In this document: one piece after another, positions 12,631 to 24,480 of the stretch | Layout of the letters: every line of letters begins with the position of its first letter | Numbering within the stretch: position 1 is the stretch's first letter | Origin: Silurus meridionalis | Taxonomy: Eukaryota; Chordata; Actinopteri; Siluriformes; Siluridae | Assembly (NCBI RefSeq): GCF_014805685.1 | Contig: NC_060904.1 | Span: 17,197,811 to 17,261,810, forward strand | Length of the DNA stretch: 64,000 nt | Direction: 5' to 3' | Notes under the pieces: model-generated | Told to the model about the DNA's origin: nothing | The model's input: the letters and a program-made list of their open reading frames with translations, nothing else | The model's database searches: none | Translations under genes and position numbers: made by a program

Positions 12631-14014
12631 TATAATATATATTAATGCTAGGACAAGGAAGTTAATAGTTCTACATCCTGGTTAAACCTTTATTTTTCAT
12701 GCTAGGTCTAAAGTTAAGTGCTAAAACCAGAAAAGAACAGGCTAAGTTTAAATGCTGAGAAAGAAAACAGAAAGCAAGAACTATGTCTTAACATGAAGAG
12801 CATGCAAGGTCTGATGTTGAGATGGTGAAGACAGACAACACTATTTATATCTATATACTAAAAACATGCTAGGTCTGCATGTAAATGAATACATCAGTAA
12901 GATAGATCTGTGTGTTAAATTAGAGATTACACTATATATAGCTACATGCTAAGGTAGAAAGGAACTAGGTAATGTAAATAGAGAAGAACTAGTCTACTCT
13001 ACATGCAAAGACTGAGAAGATCTGGCTTAATCTGTAAGCACAAGAATCTGCATAAACACGGTGCATAAGCATTAAAGAGAGACATTATGAGTGAAAAACA
13101 TCAGCTAGTCTTTGGATTGAACCTATTTTTTAAACTCTGGATTATTTAAATAAGGTGTCAAATGCTAATGAGGTGCAAAAGTAATAATACTGTAAGCACG
13201 CTAGTACGTAATGAAGTTAATGTGTTTAAACGTCTCTGAATCCAGCTCGAAGAAGGAAAATGCTAATGAGAGAGAAATTAGAAGCATCTGGGCCTCGATC
13301 CAGGTGTTAGCGCGATGGCAAGCGGAGGGCGGGCTTGTTTGGTTTCGGAGTAATTAACGTGACAGGCAGGACCAAGAAGCTGAGACACCTCTGAAGTGCT
13401 GACGAGCTCATCTGAGTTAGCATGGTGCCACTTGTGTAAAAAAAGAAAAAGAAAAAAGTAATGAGATGTGTGAGAGAGCGATGGAGTTTAAAATGGGCAG
13501 CTGGTGTCGTTAGTGTCGATCGATTAATTGCTCAGCACTCTGGTCTGATGTGAGGCGCAATCGTCTGTGCAGAGTTCGTTAAATGACATGGATACTTTAA
13601 CAACCTTTCAGTGGCTCCCAGGACTTGTAGACTCGGGATGGAGAGAATTTAGCGATGACTGTCCATCTGCATGTGTTCGATATTCTATTCAACGGGACGG
13701 ATATTTCCCAGAAGGCCGAGCCGACTTGAAGGTCAGACAGACTATGTGTTGGATAAAGAGTCTGGGGAAGGAGCATTAATTGTGGAGAAGCAGCAGAACT
13801 AATCCCGTCCTTTCCCAAGGTTAAAGGATGGAACAGGAGCAGAATAACTTTTAGATTCATTAGACGTGTTAAAAGCAAAACGCATCGAGAATGACTTAAT
13901 GTGCATAAATTATTCGACATAGAGAAAAAATTAAGTTTGGAAGGAATAGTACAGGACAGCAAGTTACATCTGCATTAGACTTTTGTCCTACCTGAGAGAA
14001 GTTTTAGATAGTTA

Positions 14015-14641
<627 letters not shown>

Positions 14642-15303
14642 TTAGAAAATCGATGTGTAGCTAGAGCCGATCTGAGCAAAAATAAAAAAATCTCAACTGG
14701 GAAAAGAAACTTCATAGCATGGCATTTAAGAAATCATCCACTGTTTACAACCCAGAAACATAGATATCTTTAGCCTGTGTGGTCAAAACCTAATATTTGA
14801 TTGTATGTTGTTAAATCTCTAATCCTTACTACTGAATTTGATTTACAATCCTGCCTGGAAATCCTGCAAATTGAAGTCCCTGTGCATTACAACATGCCTT
14901 GAAAGCATTACATCCCGGATCTATTCTTTCTTCTTTGAATGAAGCCAATCTTTTTCCTGACCTTCTGCTTCAGCAATGACATCAACATCATCGCCAACAT
15001 CATCATCGACTTCGACAGCAGATATATTGTTTTACTGCACAAACAATAAAGAAGAGATGAACCAATTCCGTCGGTTCGGAGCCCAAGTCCCTGTTCTTTA
15101 TTGAATTCATTATGCATACGTGACATCATACATAAAAAACAGCATTTTCCCAGCCTCTAGCATGTGCAATAACATTATTTACACCATTCGAGCACTCAAA
15201 AGCTCATCACCGTAGGCGAAGAGCGAGGATCCTGGCACACCTGTCCTCACACGAGCGCCCGAGCTTGCAGGGACGATCTAATCACGGTGCGATTAAACAG
15301 CCC

Positions 15304-15321
15304 TCATGCTAATTAGCATGA
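15304..15321. promoter_or_regulatory. 18-bp perfect palindrome with homeodomain core
   Basis: TCATGCTAATTAGCATGA equals its own reverse complement. It combines a TAATTA homeodomain core with two flanking ATGCTAAT half-sites similar to POU octamers. It lies in an apparently non-repetitive stretch of the putative intron. A regulatory role is inferred only. Confidence 0.35.
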
Positions 15322-17438
15322 AACAAGACCCATTGTTACAGTGTTTTACAGCAGAAAAACGCAATGTGTAATTAACATCTAAAGTAAGTCTCTGCGATCC
15401 GTCTGATTCACAGTCCTTAACTGTTTTCCTGGTTCAAACCAGGCCCTTTTAATCTCCTTACTCAGCTACATTCTTTTTTTAAAAGAAAAAAACCATGAGG
15501 CGACAGCGCATTGATTCGGGATCGTCGCAGCCCGAAGGAAAGACCAAGGCACCCATTCACGCTCTGCACCATAAATTGGCAAGTTGAAGGAAACAAGTCG
15601 TAACAAATAACAGATCGTTTACACGAAAGCGAGCAGCACTCGGAGTGCACAATGTCTCAGAGATTTACTGCCTGTCAGGCGGCGCCTTTAATCACGTTTC
15701 CTTTTTTTTACGAGCACGTAAAAATAAAAACATACAAAGTAATCCACTCAGCTTCAATGGCATCAGCAATGAAACAAGTCATTACAATCAAGGCAACATT
15801 AGTAGCTTTCACATTGTTAACATAGCATTAAAAGCATTTATAGTGTGTCAAGTGTTCGATTTATTGTGTAGAAGAGCATCACTGACTGTAGGGCAGCTAC
15901 AAAGCACAGGGTTTCAAAATCAGTGCACTGGTTTTAGTGCATTATCATATCATTCATATGGTGTGATCGAAGGAGTCTACAGTGTCAGCACTGTAACAGT
16001 CAGAGTACATTTTCTGAAATAGTTTTTTTTTTTTTTAACGAACAATCCAGGAGCATAAGTGTAACTCAAATCGGATAAAATGTTATTTATTTAAGAGAAA
16101 AATCTAAACAGTTCCAATAATTTTGTTTTACAAGTGGAATAAAACACTTCAGAACATTGTGTTTTAGTAAAATAAACATCAATGGGATAGTAAGTGCACT
16201 TTTCCCAATATAGTGTTTTAGTCTCGGATGAAGAATGAGCTGATTTTGGAACCGAACAGTACAGGAACTGTAATAAATAGACATTTGGGACAACCCAGAT
16301 AAGGATGGGTTCCATTTTGAATCTGGTTCCTCTCACGGTTTGTTTCTCATGCAATCTTTTTCCTTCATTATAATTATTAGAATTATAAACACACTTTTTC
16401 TCTGTAAAGCTGTTTTGGGATGATGTCTGTTGTAAAAAACACCTGTTGTTGTTAATTATTGAGATAATTTGTCTGTCTACAAATAAAAAAGCACTGAATT
16501 TGTGGGGGTAAATCTTCCTGCTGAATCAGTTACGAGATCTTTGCTTTGCTTACTTGTTTCTATTTATTTCTATATTGTTTACTGGATAGATAATAGAAGG
16601 TATCATAAGATATTACGGTGACTAATTGAACTGGGCCTTATGGGGTTGGTTACCAGGTGGACGAAAAGGATTATCTAATAATGCAGATTTCACCATTTGA
16701 TAGTAGAAGATCCAAAAAATGTCCATGCAAATGCATTCTTATAATGGCAACACGCTATATAGTCTAATATATACAGTAATTAAAACTAAATGTGCAGGAA
16801 CACTAATGCACCAGAAGACCTATTTTATGGTGGCACAGAGAATTGGGGAAAAATAAATTCTGGTCAGGGCCACCAGTGGATCTGGAGTCTATCAAAGGAA
16901 CGCTGTGTGTAATGCAGGAAGTCCTTCACCAGGCACCAAATACATTCTTGCACTCAATCACACCTAGAGGGCAAGTTAGAGTCCCTCATACACCTCCTGG
17001 CTTGCTTTAGGAAAGGTGGAAGGAAACTTGGAGGAAGAACCAATGCATAAAACTGAGCTCAGAATTAAATCAATGAAAAAATCCCACCATAAAAATCTTG
17101 CCATGATCATTGTGCTGGAAAAAAACAAAACAGCTGAATAAAAATGGCTGATCCAAAAAAAACAGTCTAAAGAACCTTTAAGTGTGTAGCTTTATAAAAG
17201 AGGTTAGACTTTCATCCTCCAGACAAAAGTGAATCATCAGATCTTGGAATGGTTCCTCTGGAGTAACCTACTACGCATGCAATAATGACCGATTCGATTA
17301 TTTTCCAACATGTTATATTAGTTATAGCACTGCTGCAAAGAAATAAACCCAGTTCTGAATTCAGATCCTGAAACACACACACACTTTACCCCAGAACATC
17401 CCCCACTGCCCTAATTATGAGCATGGAAGCAGCCATAC

Positions 17439-17607
17439 CTGTTTCCCAGAAGTACACTGACTTGCTGTCTCTTGAGGTTTGAGCAGGAACACTCTGGATT
17501 CCGCAGCACACTAACACAAGTCTCCAAACGCACACGTACGCTCCACTCCACCCTGTCCACGTGCTGGAAGTGCGGGTCATCCATGCCCCCCTGACCCCCG
17601 ACCCCAT
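17439..17607 (-). CDS. First coding exon of a secreted/membrane protein, possibly THSD7-like
   Basis: The exon starts at ATG 17607-17605 and encodes 56 codons plus one base, ending at a strong donor (CAG|GTATGG, GT at 17438-17437); the intron is phase 1. Residues 1-22 are Ser/Thr/Trp-rich. Residues 23-42 (AYVCVWRLVLVCCGIQSVPA) form a hydrophobic signal-peptide core with a plausible cleavage site around VPA-Q or PAQ-T. The mature part begins TSRDSKSVYFWETG. In THSD7A/B proteins the signal peptide is followed by a short linker and a Y-L/F-W-K-T-G stretch opening the first thrombospondin type 1 domain, and TSP1 domains typically have phase 1 introns; both fit. The GA-rich leader and very long first intron also fit that family. 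No other exon lies in the window, so the THSD7 identity rests on about seven residues and could be wrong. An alternative frame (MFCLTWTGWIFWVETSNG...) overlaps but lacks a signal-peptide layout. Confidence 0.5.
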
Positions 17608-18010
17608 TGCTCGTCTCGACCCAGAAAATCCAGCCGGTCCAAGTGAGACAGAACAAGAACGGAGGTCCTACTGAGAAGACGCAGACTATCCTTGAAGCCT
17701 TGAATGATGGATGCAGAGAGTTAGAGCTCCAGTTCTCTTGTCCTTCTCCACTCGTTTCTCTGAGTGCTCAGGAGATGATAGAGAAGAGGATGTGAGTGGG
17801 GATGCTGCTGCCTCGTCTGTCCTCCGACTACTGCAGCTAACTGACGCGACACACACACTCTCTCTCTCTCCCGCTCTCTCTCCTCCTCTCTCTCTCTCTC
17901 TCAGCCTCCCTCCCTTTTTCTCAGCTTTTCCCTCGGCTTCTTTCGTCCTCTCTCACCCACCCCCTTTTCCTCCTCTTCTTTTTTTGCTCTGAGCAGGAGG
18001 ATGTACCCTC
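17608..18010 (-). promoter_or_regulatory. GA-rich 5' leader/promoter region of the minus-strand gene
   Basis: Read on the minus strand, this is a purine-rich leader with GAGAGA runs (plus-strand CT runs at 17857-17910 and a CCCTCCCTTTTTCTC tract at 17908-17925) leading to the ATG at 17607. No TATA box is obvious. The transcription start is not determined. Confidence 0.35.
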
Positions 18011-18943
18011 AACTCCATGCTCCGGTGATGCTAATGGAGACAAGATCAGAGCAAAGCTTGTGCTGTCGCTAGGCGAGAAACGACCAGAATAAAAAAGCAT
18101 AAAATAGAGAGAATATAAATAATACAGCGAAGCTTTCTGTGAGTGCCGTGAATAGGAAAGAAGGAAGTCACGAAATGACAGAATCGCATGAAGCAGCTCC
18201 GTGTCAAGTTTTATTATCCCTAATTTGCACCTATAATCCGCGGGTTTGAGGATAAAAAGACAGCAGAAAGCAAAGACACGCTCTTCATCTAATATATCAA
18301 CAGTCAATCAAAGCCTGATGAGGCAATAACTTCTCAGCAAACCCTGACGATTTAATCCGCTTCTCTAAGGTCAAAAAACACTCGTAAGGTCTTAATAAGA
18401 CGTCGCGTGGGAGTTTGTTAAATGTCAGCGTGAAAGCGGATGCTACGGCGTCTGAAGGTTAGCAGGTCGGCTTTGATCAGAGCCAGGGAGATATGCGACA
18501 GGTGGATTAAGTGGTGACGGAAAACAAAACAGGCCGTGGAAAAGGATTACGAATTTGAGTGCATGGTGAAGTGTGGAGTCAGACTCAGGCAGGCAGTCTT
18601 TAAGCAGCACAGCAGTCGTTAACCAGTAATTATAATCAGTCTGATGAGAAGAAATTAGAAAATATTGCGAAATGAGCGACTGATCACGTGTAGCTCATTA
18701 GTGTATATTAGGTGTGTAACGGTACACAAAAATCACAGTTCGGTACATACCTCGGTTTTTAAGTCATGGTTCGGTTAAATTTTGGTGCATTAGTGGGAAG
18801 AAACACGGAGCATAAAATTGCTTGCCGTTTTTTATTAATGCAGTTTATTATTATTAGCATTTGTGAACATCAAAGGTTTACTTTTTAAAACAATTTCAAA
18901 TTAATTGCCTGCTTGGTTAAATAATATAAAAAATATATATATA
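18010..18943. other. Upstream flank without a gene; old repeat at 18710-18800
   Basis: No coding exon is seen. At 18710-18800 the sequence GTAACGGTACACAAAAATC followed by CAGTTCGGTACATACCTCGG has the GTACGGTTCGGT character of a known class of fish dispersed repeats. A CGGTACGGCGCG stretch near 20802 may be its other end, which would mean the Tc1 element and (TA)n tract lie inside it. Confidence 0.3.
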
Positions 18944-18945
18944 TA

Positions 18946-18970
18946 CAGGGAGTGCAGAATTATTAGGCAA
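18946..18970. repeat. Left outer terminal inverted repeat
   Basis: Matches the reverse complement of 20472-20496 over about 25 bases with one missing base at the right end. Confidence 0.9.
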
Positions 18971-19266
18971 GTTGTATTTTTGAGGATTAATTTTATTTGA
19001 GGATTTAATTTGAACAACAACCATGTTCTCAATGAACACAAAAAACTCATTAATATCAAAGCTGAATATTTTTGGAAGTAGTTTTAGTTTTAGCTATTTT
19101 AGGGGATATCTGTGTGTGCAGGTGACTATTACTGTGCATAATTATTAGGCAACAACAAAAACAAATTCATACCCATTTCAATTATTTATTTTACCAGTGA
19201 AACCAATATAACATCTCAACATTCACAAATATACATTTCTGACATTCAAAACCAAACAAAAACAAA

Positions 19267-20281
19267 TCAGTGACCAATATAGCCACCTTTCTTTGCAAGG
19301 ACACTCAAAAGCCTGCCATCCATGGATTCTGTCAGTGTTTTGATCTGTTCACCATCAACATTGCGTGCAGCAGCAACCACAGCCTCCCAGACACTGTTCA
19401 GAGAGGTGTACTGTTTTCCCTCCTTGTAAATCGCACATTTGATGATGGACCACAGGTTCTCAATGGGGTTCAGATCAGGTGAACAAGGAGGCCATATCAT
19501 TAGATTTTCTTCTTTTATACCCTTTCTTGCCAGCCACGCTGTGGAGTACTTGGGCGTGTGTGATGGAGCATTGTCCTGCATGAAAATCATGTTTTCTTGA
19601 AGGATGCAGACTTCTTCCTGTACCACTGCTTGAAGAAGGTGTCTTCCAGAAACTGGCAGTAGGACTGGGAGTTCAGCTTGACTCCATCCTCAACCCGAAA
19701 AGGCCCCACAAGCTCATCTTTGATGATACCAGCCCAAACCAGTACTCCACCTCCACCTTGCTGGCGTCTGAGTCGGACTGGAGCTCTCTGCCCTTTACCA
19801 ATCCAGCCACGGGCCCATCCATCTGGCCCATCAAGACTCACTCTCATTTCATCAGTCCATAAAACCTTAGAAAAATCAGTCTTGAGATATTTCTTGGCCC
19901 AGTCTTGACGTTTCAGCTTGTGTGTCTTGTTCAGTGGTGGTCGACTTTCTGCCTTTCTTACCTTGGCCATGTCTCTGAGTATTGCACACCTTGTGCTTTT
20001 GGGCACTCAGTGATGTTGCAGCTCTGAAATATGGCCAAACTGGTGGCAAGTGGCATCTTGGCAGCTGCACGCTTGACTTTTCTCAGTTCACGGGCAGTTA
20101 TTTTGCGCCTTGGTTTTTCCACACGCTTCTTGCGACCCTGTCGACTATTTTGAATGAAACGCTTGATTGTTCGATGATCACGCTTCAGAAGCTTGGCTAT
20201 TTTAAGACTGCTGCATCCCTCTGCAATATATCTCACTATTTTTGACTTTTCTGAGCCTGTCAAGTCCTTCTTTTGACCCAT
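19267..20281 (-). pseudogene. Tc1-like transposase, two frameshifts
   Basis: Starts at ATG 20281 (MGQKKDLTGSEKSKIVRYIA...) and ends at TGA 19267. The N-terminal helix-turn-helix region (KSKIVRYIAEGCSSLKIAKL and DHRTIKRFIQNSRQGRKK) is followed by a frameshift near 20007. The catalytic domain continues in the next frame from VPKSTRCAILRDM, through the first Asp in LWTDEMR. A second frameshift near 19591 leads into the frame with MIFMQDNAPSHT (second Asp) and SPDLNPIENLW (Glu). I count 37 residues between the second Asp and the Glu, so DD37E rather than the usual Tc1 DD34E. Both lesions look like single-base losses, so the copy is recent but cannot make transposase. The C-terminus (VLAKKGGYIGH) appears intact. 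Confidence 0.92.
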
Positions 20282-20471
20282 TTGCCAAAGGAAAGGAAGT
20301 TGCCTAATAATTATGCACACCTGATATAGGGTGTTGATGTCATTAGACCACACCCTTCTCATTACAGAGATGCACATCACCTAATATGCTTAATTGGTAG
20401 TAGGCTTTCCAGCCTATACAGCTTGGAGTAAGACAACATGCATAACGAGGATGATGTGGTCAAAATACTCA

Positions 20472-20493
20472 TTTGCCTAATAATTCTGCACTC

Positions 20494-20496
<3 letters not shown>
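20472..20496. repeat. Right outer terminal inverted repeat
   Basis: Reverse complement of the left end. Followed directly by TA and the (TA)n tract. Confidence 0.9.

Positions 20497-20542
<46 letters not shown>
20497..20542. repeat. (TA)n microsatellite at the transposon insertion site
   Basis: TA array directly abutting the right end of the Tc1 element. A shorter TA run (18929-18945) abuts the left end, so the element split one array. Confidence 0.95.
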
Positions 20543-20547
<5 letters not shown>

Positions 20548-21744
20548 CTATTTAATGCAATACACTTTTTATTATATTATCTTAATTATATATATAATTA
20601 TATTATATTATATTATTATATTATATTATCAGGATTTTCACCTTTTAAGAGAATTTCTTGAAACTGTACATAAAGCGCAAAAGATTCCATATCGCAAGAA
20701 TGTCGTGAAAACAAAAGCAGCGATTTTGCGCATGCGCAAAAAAAATCTGTCTTTTACAGTGCACTACAAATTGTTTTTTGCCGCACTACACATCGTATTT
20801 TCGGTACGGCGCGAGTAGCCACAGTGACACTGCGCTAACTTTAGTTACTTTTTATACCCCTGGCATTGTTGTGTATGGTTTCATGTTTAACAATTTTTAA
20901 AAAAGGGACACTGTGCTCAAAGTGCGAGGCGGAGACTAAACAAACTTACGGTCCTCCCCTTAATACATTCGTGAGGGAACTCAGATTTTAACTATGTTCC
21001 ACACATAGAAAGAATTATATTTGGTGCACATGTTGTTAGACAGAGAGGTATGCGTAGATATTTTCTACTTATCAACTTCAAAAGAAATTCAGACATCTCA
21101 TGTTTTCTGGGTCCATGGCACTAGTTAGCATCGTTAACATGAAGTGCTTTGGTATTACAAAACATGGCCACTACAGTGCATGTGGTGTTGGTCATTGGAT
21201 TTCTGTCTTGCTGCTTTAGTAACAATTTTTATAGCACTGCAATATTTAAACACAATCTTTAGACCAAATTGTAACTAGCGCTCCATCTGTCACAGTCTAT
21301 CTCCAAACATGTCAGTTAGTGTTCACCACTATTACACTGTCAAATTAAAGAAAGACACACATACACAGTTTCATAGTCGTCACACACCACCCACCCACTT
21401 AAAAAGCAAAAACTCCCTGCTCTACGCTGTCACACATCAAACCACGCTCATTCATGGAGACCAGGCCTGTCAGCTCTAATCCACCTCTAATCTCCCGCCC
21501 AGAGCTCTGATGTGTTCTGCTTCCTCGATTAGAGCTCTGGAAAAAAGGTAGTGTGAACAAAGACTCCAGAATAATCTCATCAACATCTTCGAGTCTCTGT
21601 GTCGTTTCATAATGGGAACGCACAGAGCGCAAAAACACAACATCAAACTCAGGTCTTTAAACTGTTATTCAGCTCTGTGTGTAGATTTCTATTACATCAT
21701 TATCAGCATATGTTCTACTGAGCTTCAAGACAGGCTGTTACACA

Positions 21745-22095
21745 ATATGGGTAAAAGTATTGGGACACTTTTGCAGTCGTATAAGTATTTCGCTATCGTT
21801 TCCTCAAAGTGGGGTTGTTGTATCATGAAATGTTCCCTTCACTGGAATTAGGAGACCCAAACCTGTTCCAGGATGACAATGCCCATGTGCACAAAGTCAG
21901 CTCCATGAATATATGCTTTACATGGTTTGAAGTGCAAGATCTCCTGCTATAGAGCTCCCAACATATTGAACTTCTTTGGAATGAATGTGAACACCGACCC
22001 CAGGCTTTCTCACCTTACCTACATCAGTACCTGACTTTAGTAACACCCTTGACGGCTCTGGAAGCACACTGCAAAATCTACTGGAATTGTATGTC
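21745..22095 (+). mobile_element. Degraded Tc1/mariner-like fossil, copy 4
   Basis: Starts at the TIR-like ATGGGTAAAAGTATTGGGAC. It contains GACCCAAACCTGTTCCAGGA followed by TGACAATGCCCATGTGCACA (in-frame DPNLFQDDNAHVH, the region of the second catalytic Asp), then AGATCTCCTGCTATAGAGCT and TCAGTACCTGACTTTAGTAA. It ends near 22090 without a clear right terminus. Confidence 0.7.
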
Positions 22096-22766
22096 ATTTC
22101 TAAACACTGGAGAAAACCCTTTTTAAATGTTACGTTGTGGAATCCTGCTAAAAGAAGCTACCAGTAAATGAAGCCTGTACCTGCTTTTAGAACATTTTTA
22201 AACCTTTTGAAACTCCTGACATTCTGCTCTACAACAATGGATGAATTTCTCCATCCAGCTGCCTCCACAAGTTTCTCAACAACACTGAGTGCCTGTGACT
22301 CAGAGAAACAACAGGAAGTCAAGAACAGGCCGATATAAGAAATATGCCGAAGAGTGACTGAGCGTTGAATAGAGGACTGACTACATTCCTTATGTCCTTT
22401 CGGATGGTTTGCTGAAAGCTGTGGTGTTGTTTTCCAGAAGGATTTGCAGAATCACTATAGAGATTAAATAGAAAAAAAAAAATTCGTAATATAAAGAACC
22501 TTGTGGGTTGTTTTTTTTTGCTTTTTAAAGTAGGTTGTGACCATGTATACAAATAAATAGCAAGCGAATGCAATTATCACCAAAATTGCGTATGTTATCT
22601 TTTCAGAACCGTATTCTGATCACCGCTGGGACAGGAAATAGTTTTAGTCTTTTATTTGACTCAAACCTGGAAAATAAGGGTTATTATTTTTGTTCTCTTT
22701 TTGATCCAGTGTGTTTGTCATGCAGGCGCAAGCTCAGTCCTTGCTGCACTCTGCTATATGTGTTTT

Positions 22767-22771
<5 letters not shown>

Positions 22772-22809
<38 letters not shown>
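22772..22809. repeat. (GT)n microsatellite
   Basis: Perfect GT array of about 19 units. Confidence 0.95.
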
Positions 22810-22812
<3 letters not shown>

Positions 22813-23451
22813 AGTGTGACTCACAGAGAAGATGCAACAGTGGAAAAGTCAAAGTCAAACAGGACTAGCGTGCTGAAAATGTTCTCGGCAGAACCGGCTC
22901 ATGACGCAACCACCATCGTACACATCTGTCACAGCTGCGGCAAAACAACACAAATTATTTATCTTTATTTTTGGATTCCACTTCATGTGGAGTTTGGACA
23001 TTGGACCTCTTTGAGTGTTTAAAGGCTCTGGCATGGAGAAGCTGGCGTTGGATCAATGATGATCTCAAATGTTGAGCTATTTTGTGAGTTGCTCAGTAGC
23101 TCCTGGCTCCTGGGCCGCAAATGACTGTATAAGACTGTAGAAAGGACATCATTCATTATCTTACATTCCAGTTCTCACTCTCCAGTGTTTTTGTATTGTT
23201 TAAAGACTATAATCACACTCTTGATATCACCCAAATGAGAATGGGTTCCCATTTTGAGTCTGGTTCCTTTTAAGGTTTCTTCCTCGTAACATCTAAGGGA
23301 GTTTTTCCTTCACCACAGTCGCCCCAGTCTTCATCATCAGGGAAAAATACACATTAAGGATACAATAATAGTTGCACAACAATCAACAGTTGACATATAA
23401 AGGAAAATAGAGGGTATGTTGAAAATGTTTTTTTTTATTTTTATACATACA

Positions 23452-23850
23452 CTCAGGCATAAGATTATGCCATTATAACATTATAAGTGTTGAAGTGTAT
23501 ACCGCTGATTATCTCTTCATCATGGCTCCTGTTAGTGGATATATAAGGCAGCAACTGAACACTTTTTATCCTCAAAGTGTTGAAGGCAGAAAAAATGGGT
23601 AAGTGTAAGTATTTGAGCGAGTTTGACCAATTGTGATGTCTAGGCGTCTGGGTCAGACCATCTCCAAAACTGGAGCTCTTGTGGGATGTTCCTGGTCTGC
23701 AGTGGTCAGAATCTATCAAAAGAAGGACCAGTGGCGAACCGGCAACAGGGTCGTGGGCGGCCGATGGCTTATTGATGCACGTGGTGAAGATGTTCATGCT
23801 GTTAATGCTTGAAGGGTCAGGACTGTTTTGGCATCAAAAGGGGAACCAAA
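23452..23850 (+). mobile_element. Internally deleted Tc1/mariner derivative (second family)
   Basis: The left end CAGGCATAAGATTATGCC is followed by the family's 5' region and the start of a transposase-type frame (GTGTCTGGGTCAGACCATCT-like, then GTGGCGAACCGGCAACAGGG and CTTATTGATGCACGTGG). At about 23790-23805 this joins directly to the family's 3' coding end (GGGTCAGGACTGTTTTGGCA then TCAAAAGGGGAACCAA). About 1 kb of transposase is thus missing, giving a non-autonomous, MITE-like product. No right TIR was found. Confidence 0.7.
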
Positions 23851-24239
23851 GCTTTCAACCATTCTGCTTCAGACTGTATCTAACGGTATAAATTCTCACA
23901 TCAGGTTCGGAGGAAAAAATAAAAAGGAGTCTGACGTACCCGTGGCCCATTACGGGGGTTAATAGAGGTCACGGCTTCCTCGATTGGCCATGGATTATTT
24001 ATAAGCACGACTCCTCAAAGTAGACAGGTGGCACAGCTTCAAGCGTATGCTCTTTTCTATCATTCATACTGAAGTTTAAGTGATCAAAAGGGCTTTAAAA
24101 CTTGCTTGTGACATTCACACGTGTCATTAGGATGTGAAGTTATGATGACTTGGAGGGAAATATCCACATTACCGAGTTGATTCATTTAATTAACATAATA
24201 GTTCTGTAAGACAAATCATAATGATATTTTTAAATTAAT

Positions 24240-24480
24240 TCACTTGTTCTAATACGCTTTTGTTTCTATAGTAACACGCCATTTGTTTCTATAGTGACAC
24301 GTCATTTGTTTCTATAGTAACACCTCATCTAAGGGACGTGCCATGCATTAGAAAATAAAGATGTGTAATTGTTAATATGGTAAAAACCCTTTCTGTCTAT
24401 TTATCATCTTTGGAAGGAGTCTGCAGTATCAGCGTTTCTGCAACTAAGTTTTACACCATTTCGAGGACACTTGAAGTGAG
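24240..24480. repeat. Dispersed repeat copy with 23-bp triplication
   Basis: TTGTTTCTATAGTAACACG-type units start at 24260, 24283 and 24306 (period 23). They are followed by GGAAGGAGTCTGCAGTATCA at 24413, the reverse-strand counterpart of the CACTGGAGACT family at 4985-5200. Confidence 0.65.

Larger units (their letters stand above)
18946..20496 (-). mobile_element. Nearly full-length Tc1/mariner element, DD37E spacing, IR/DR termini
   Basis: Left end CAGGGAGTGCAGAATTATTA (18946) and right end TAATAATTCTGCACTCCTG (20478-20496) form inverted repeats; the right one lacks one C. The element is flanked by TA on both sides (18944-18945 and 20497-20498), the expected Tc1 target duplication, and sits inside a (TA)n microsatellite. 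A second inner pair occurs at 19133-19152 (GTGCATAATTATTAGGCAAC) and 20299-20318 (GTTGCCTAATAATTATGCAC), giving an IR/DR arrangement as in Sleeping Beauty-type elements. The transposase lies on the minus strand between the inner repeats and has two frameshifts. Confidence 0.93.

Noticed and set aside
13567..13779. 70-codon plus-strand frame (TFQWLPGLVDSGWREFSDDC)
   Set aside because: Composition looks less random than its neighbours, but there are no flanking splice signals or known family; too weak to call.
15593..15607. AAGTCGTAACAA match to the 3' end of 18S rRNA
   Set aside because: Only 12 bases match and neither flank fits rRNA; chance similarity.
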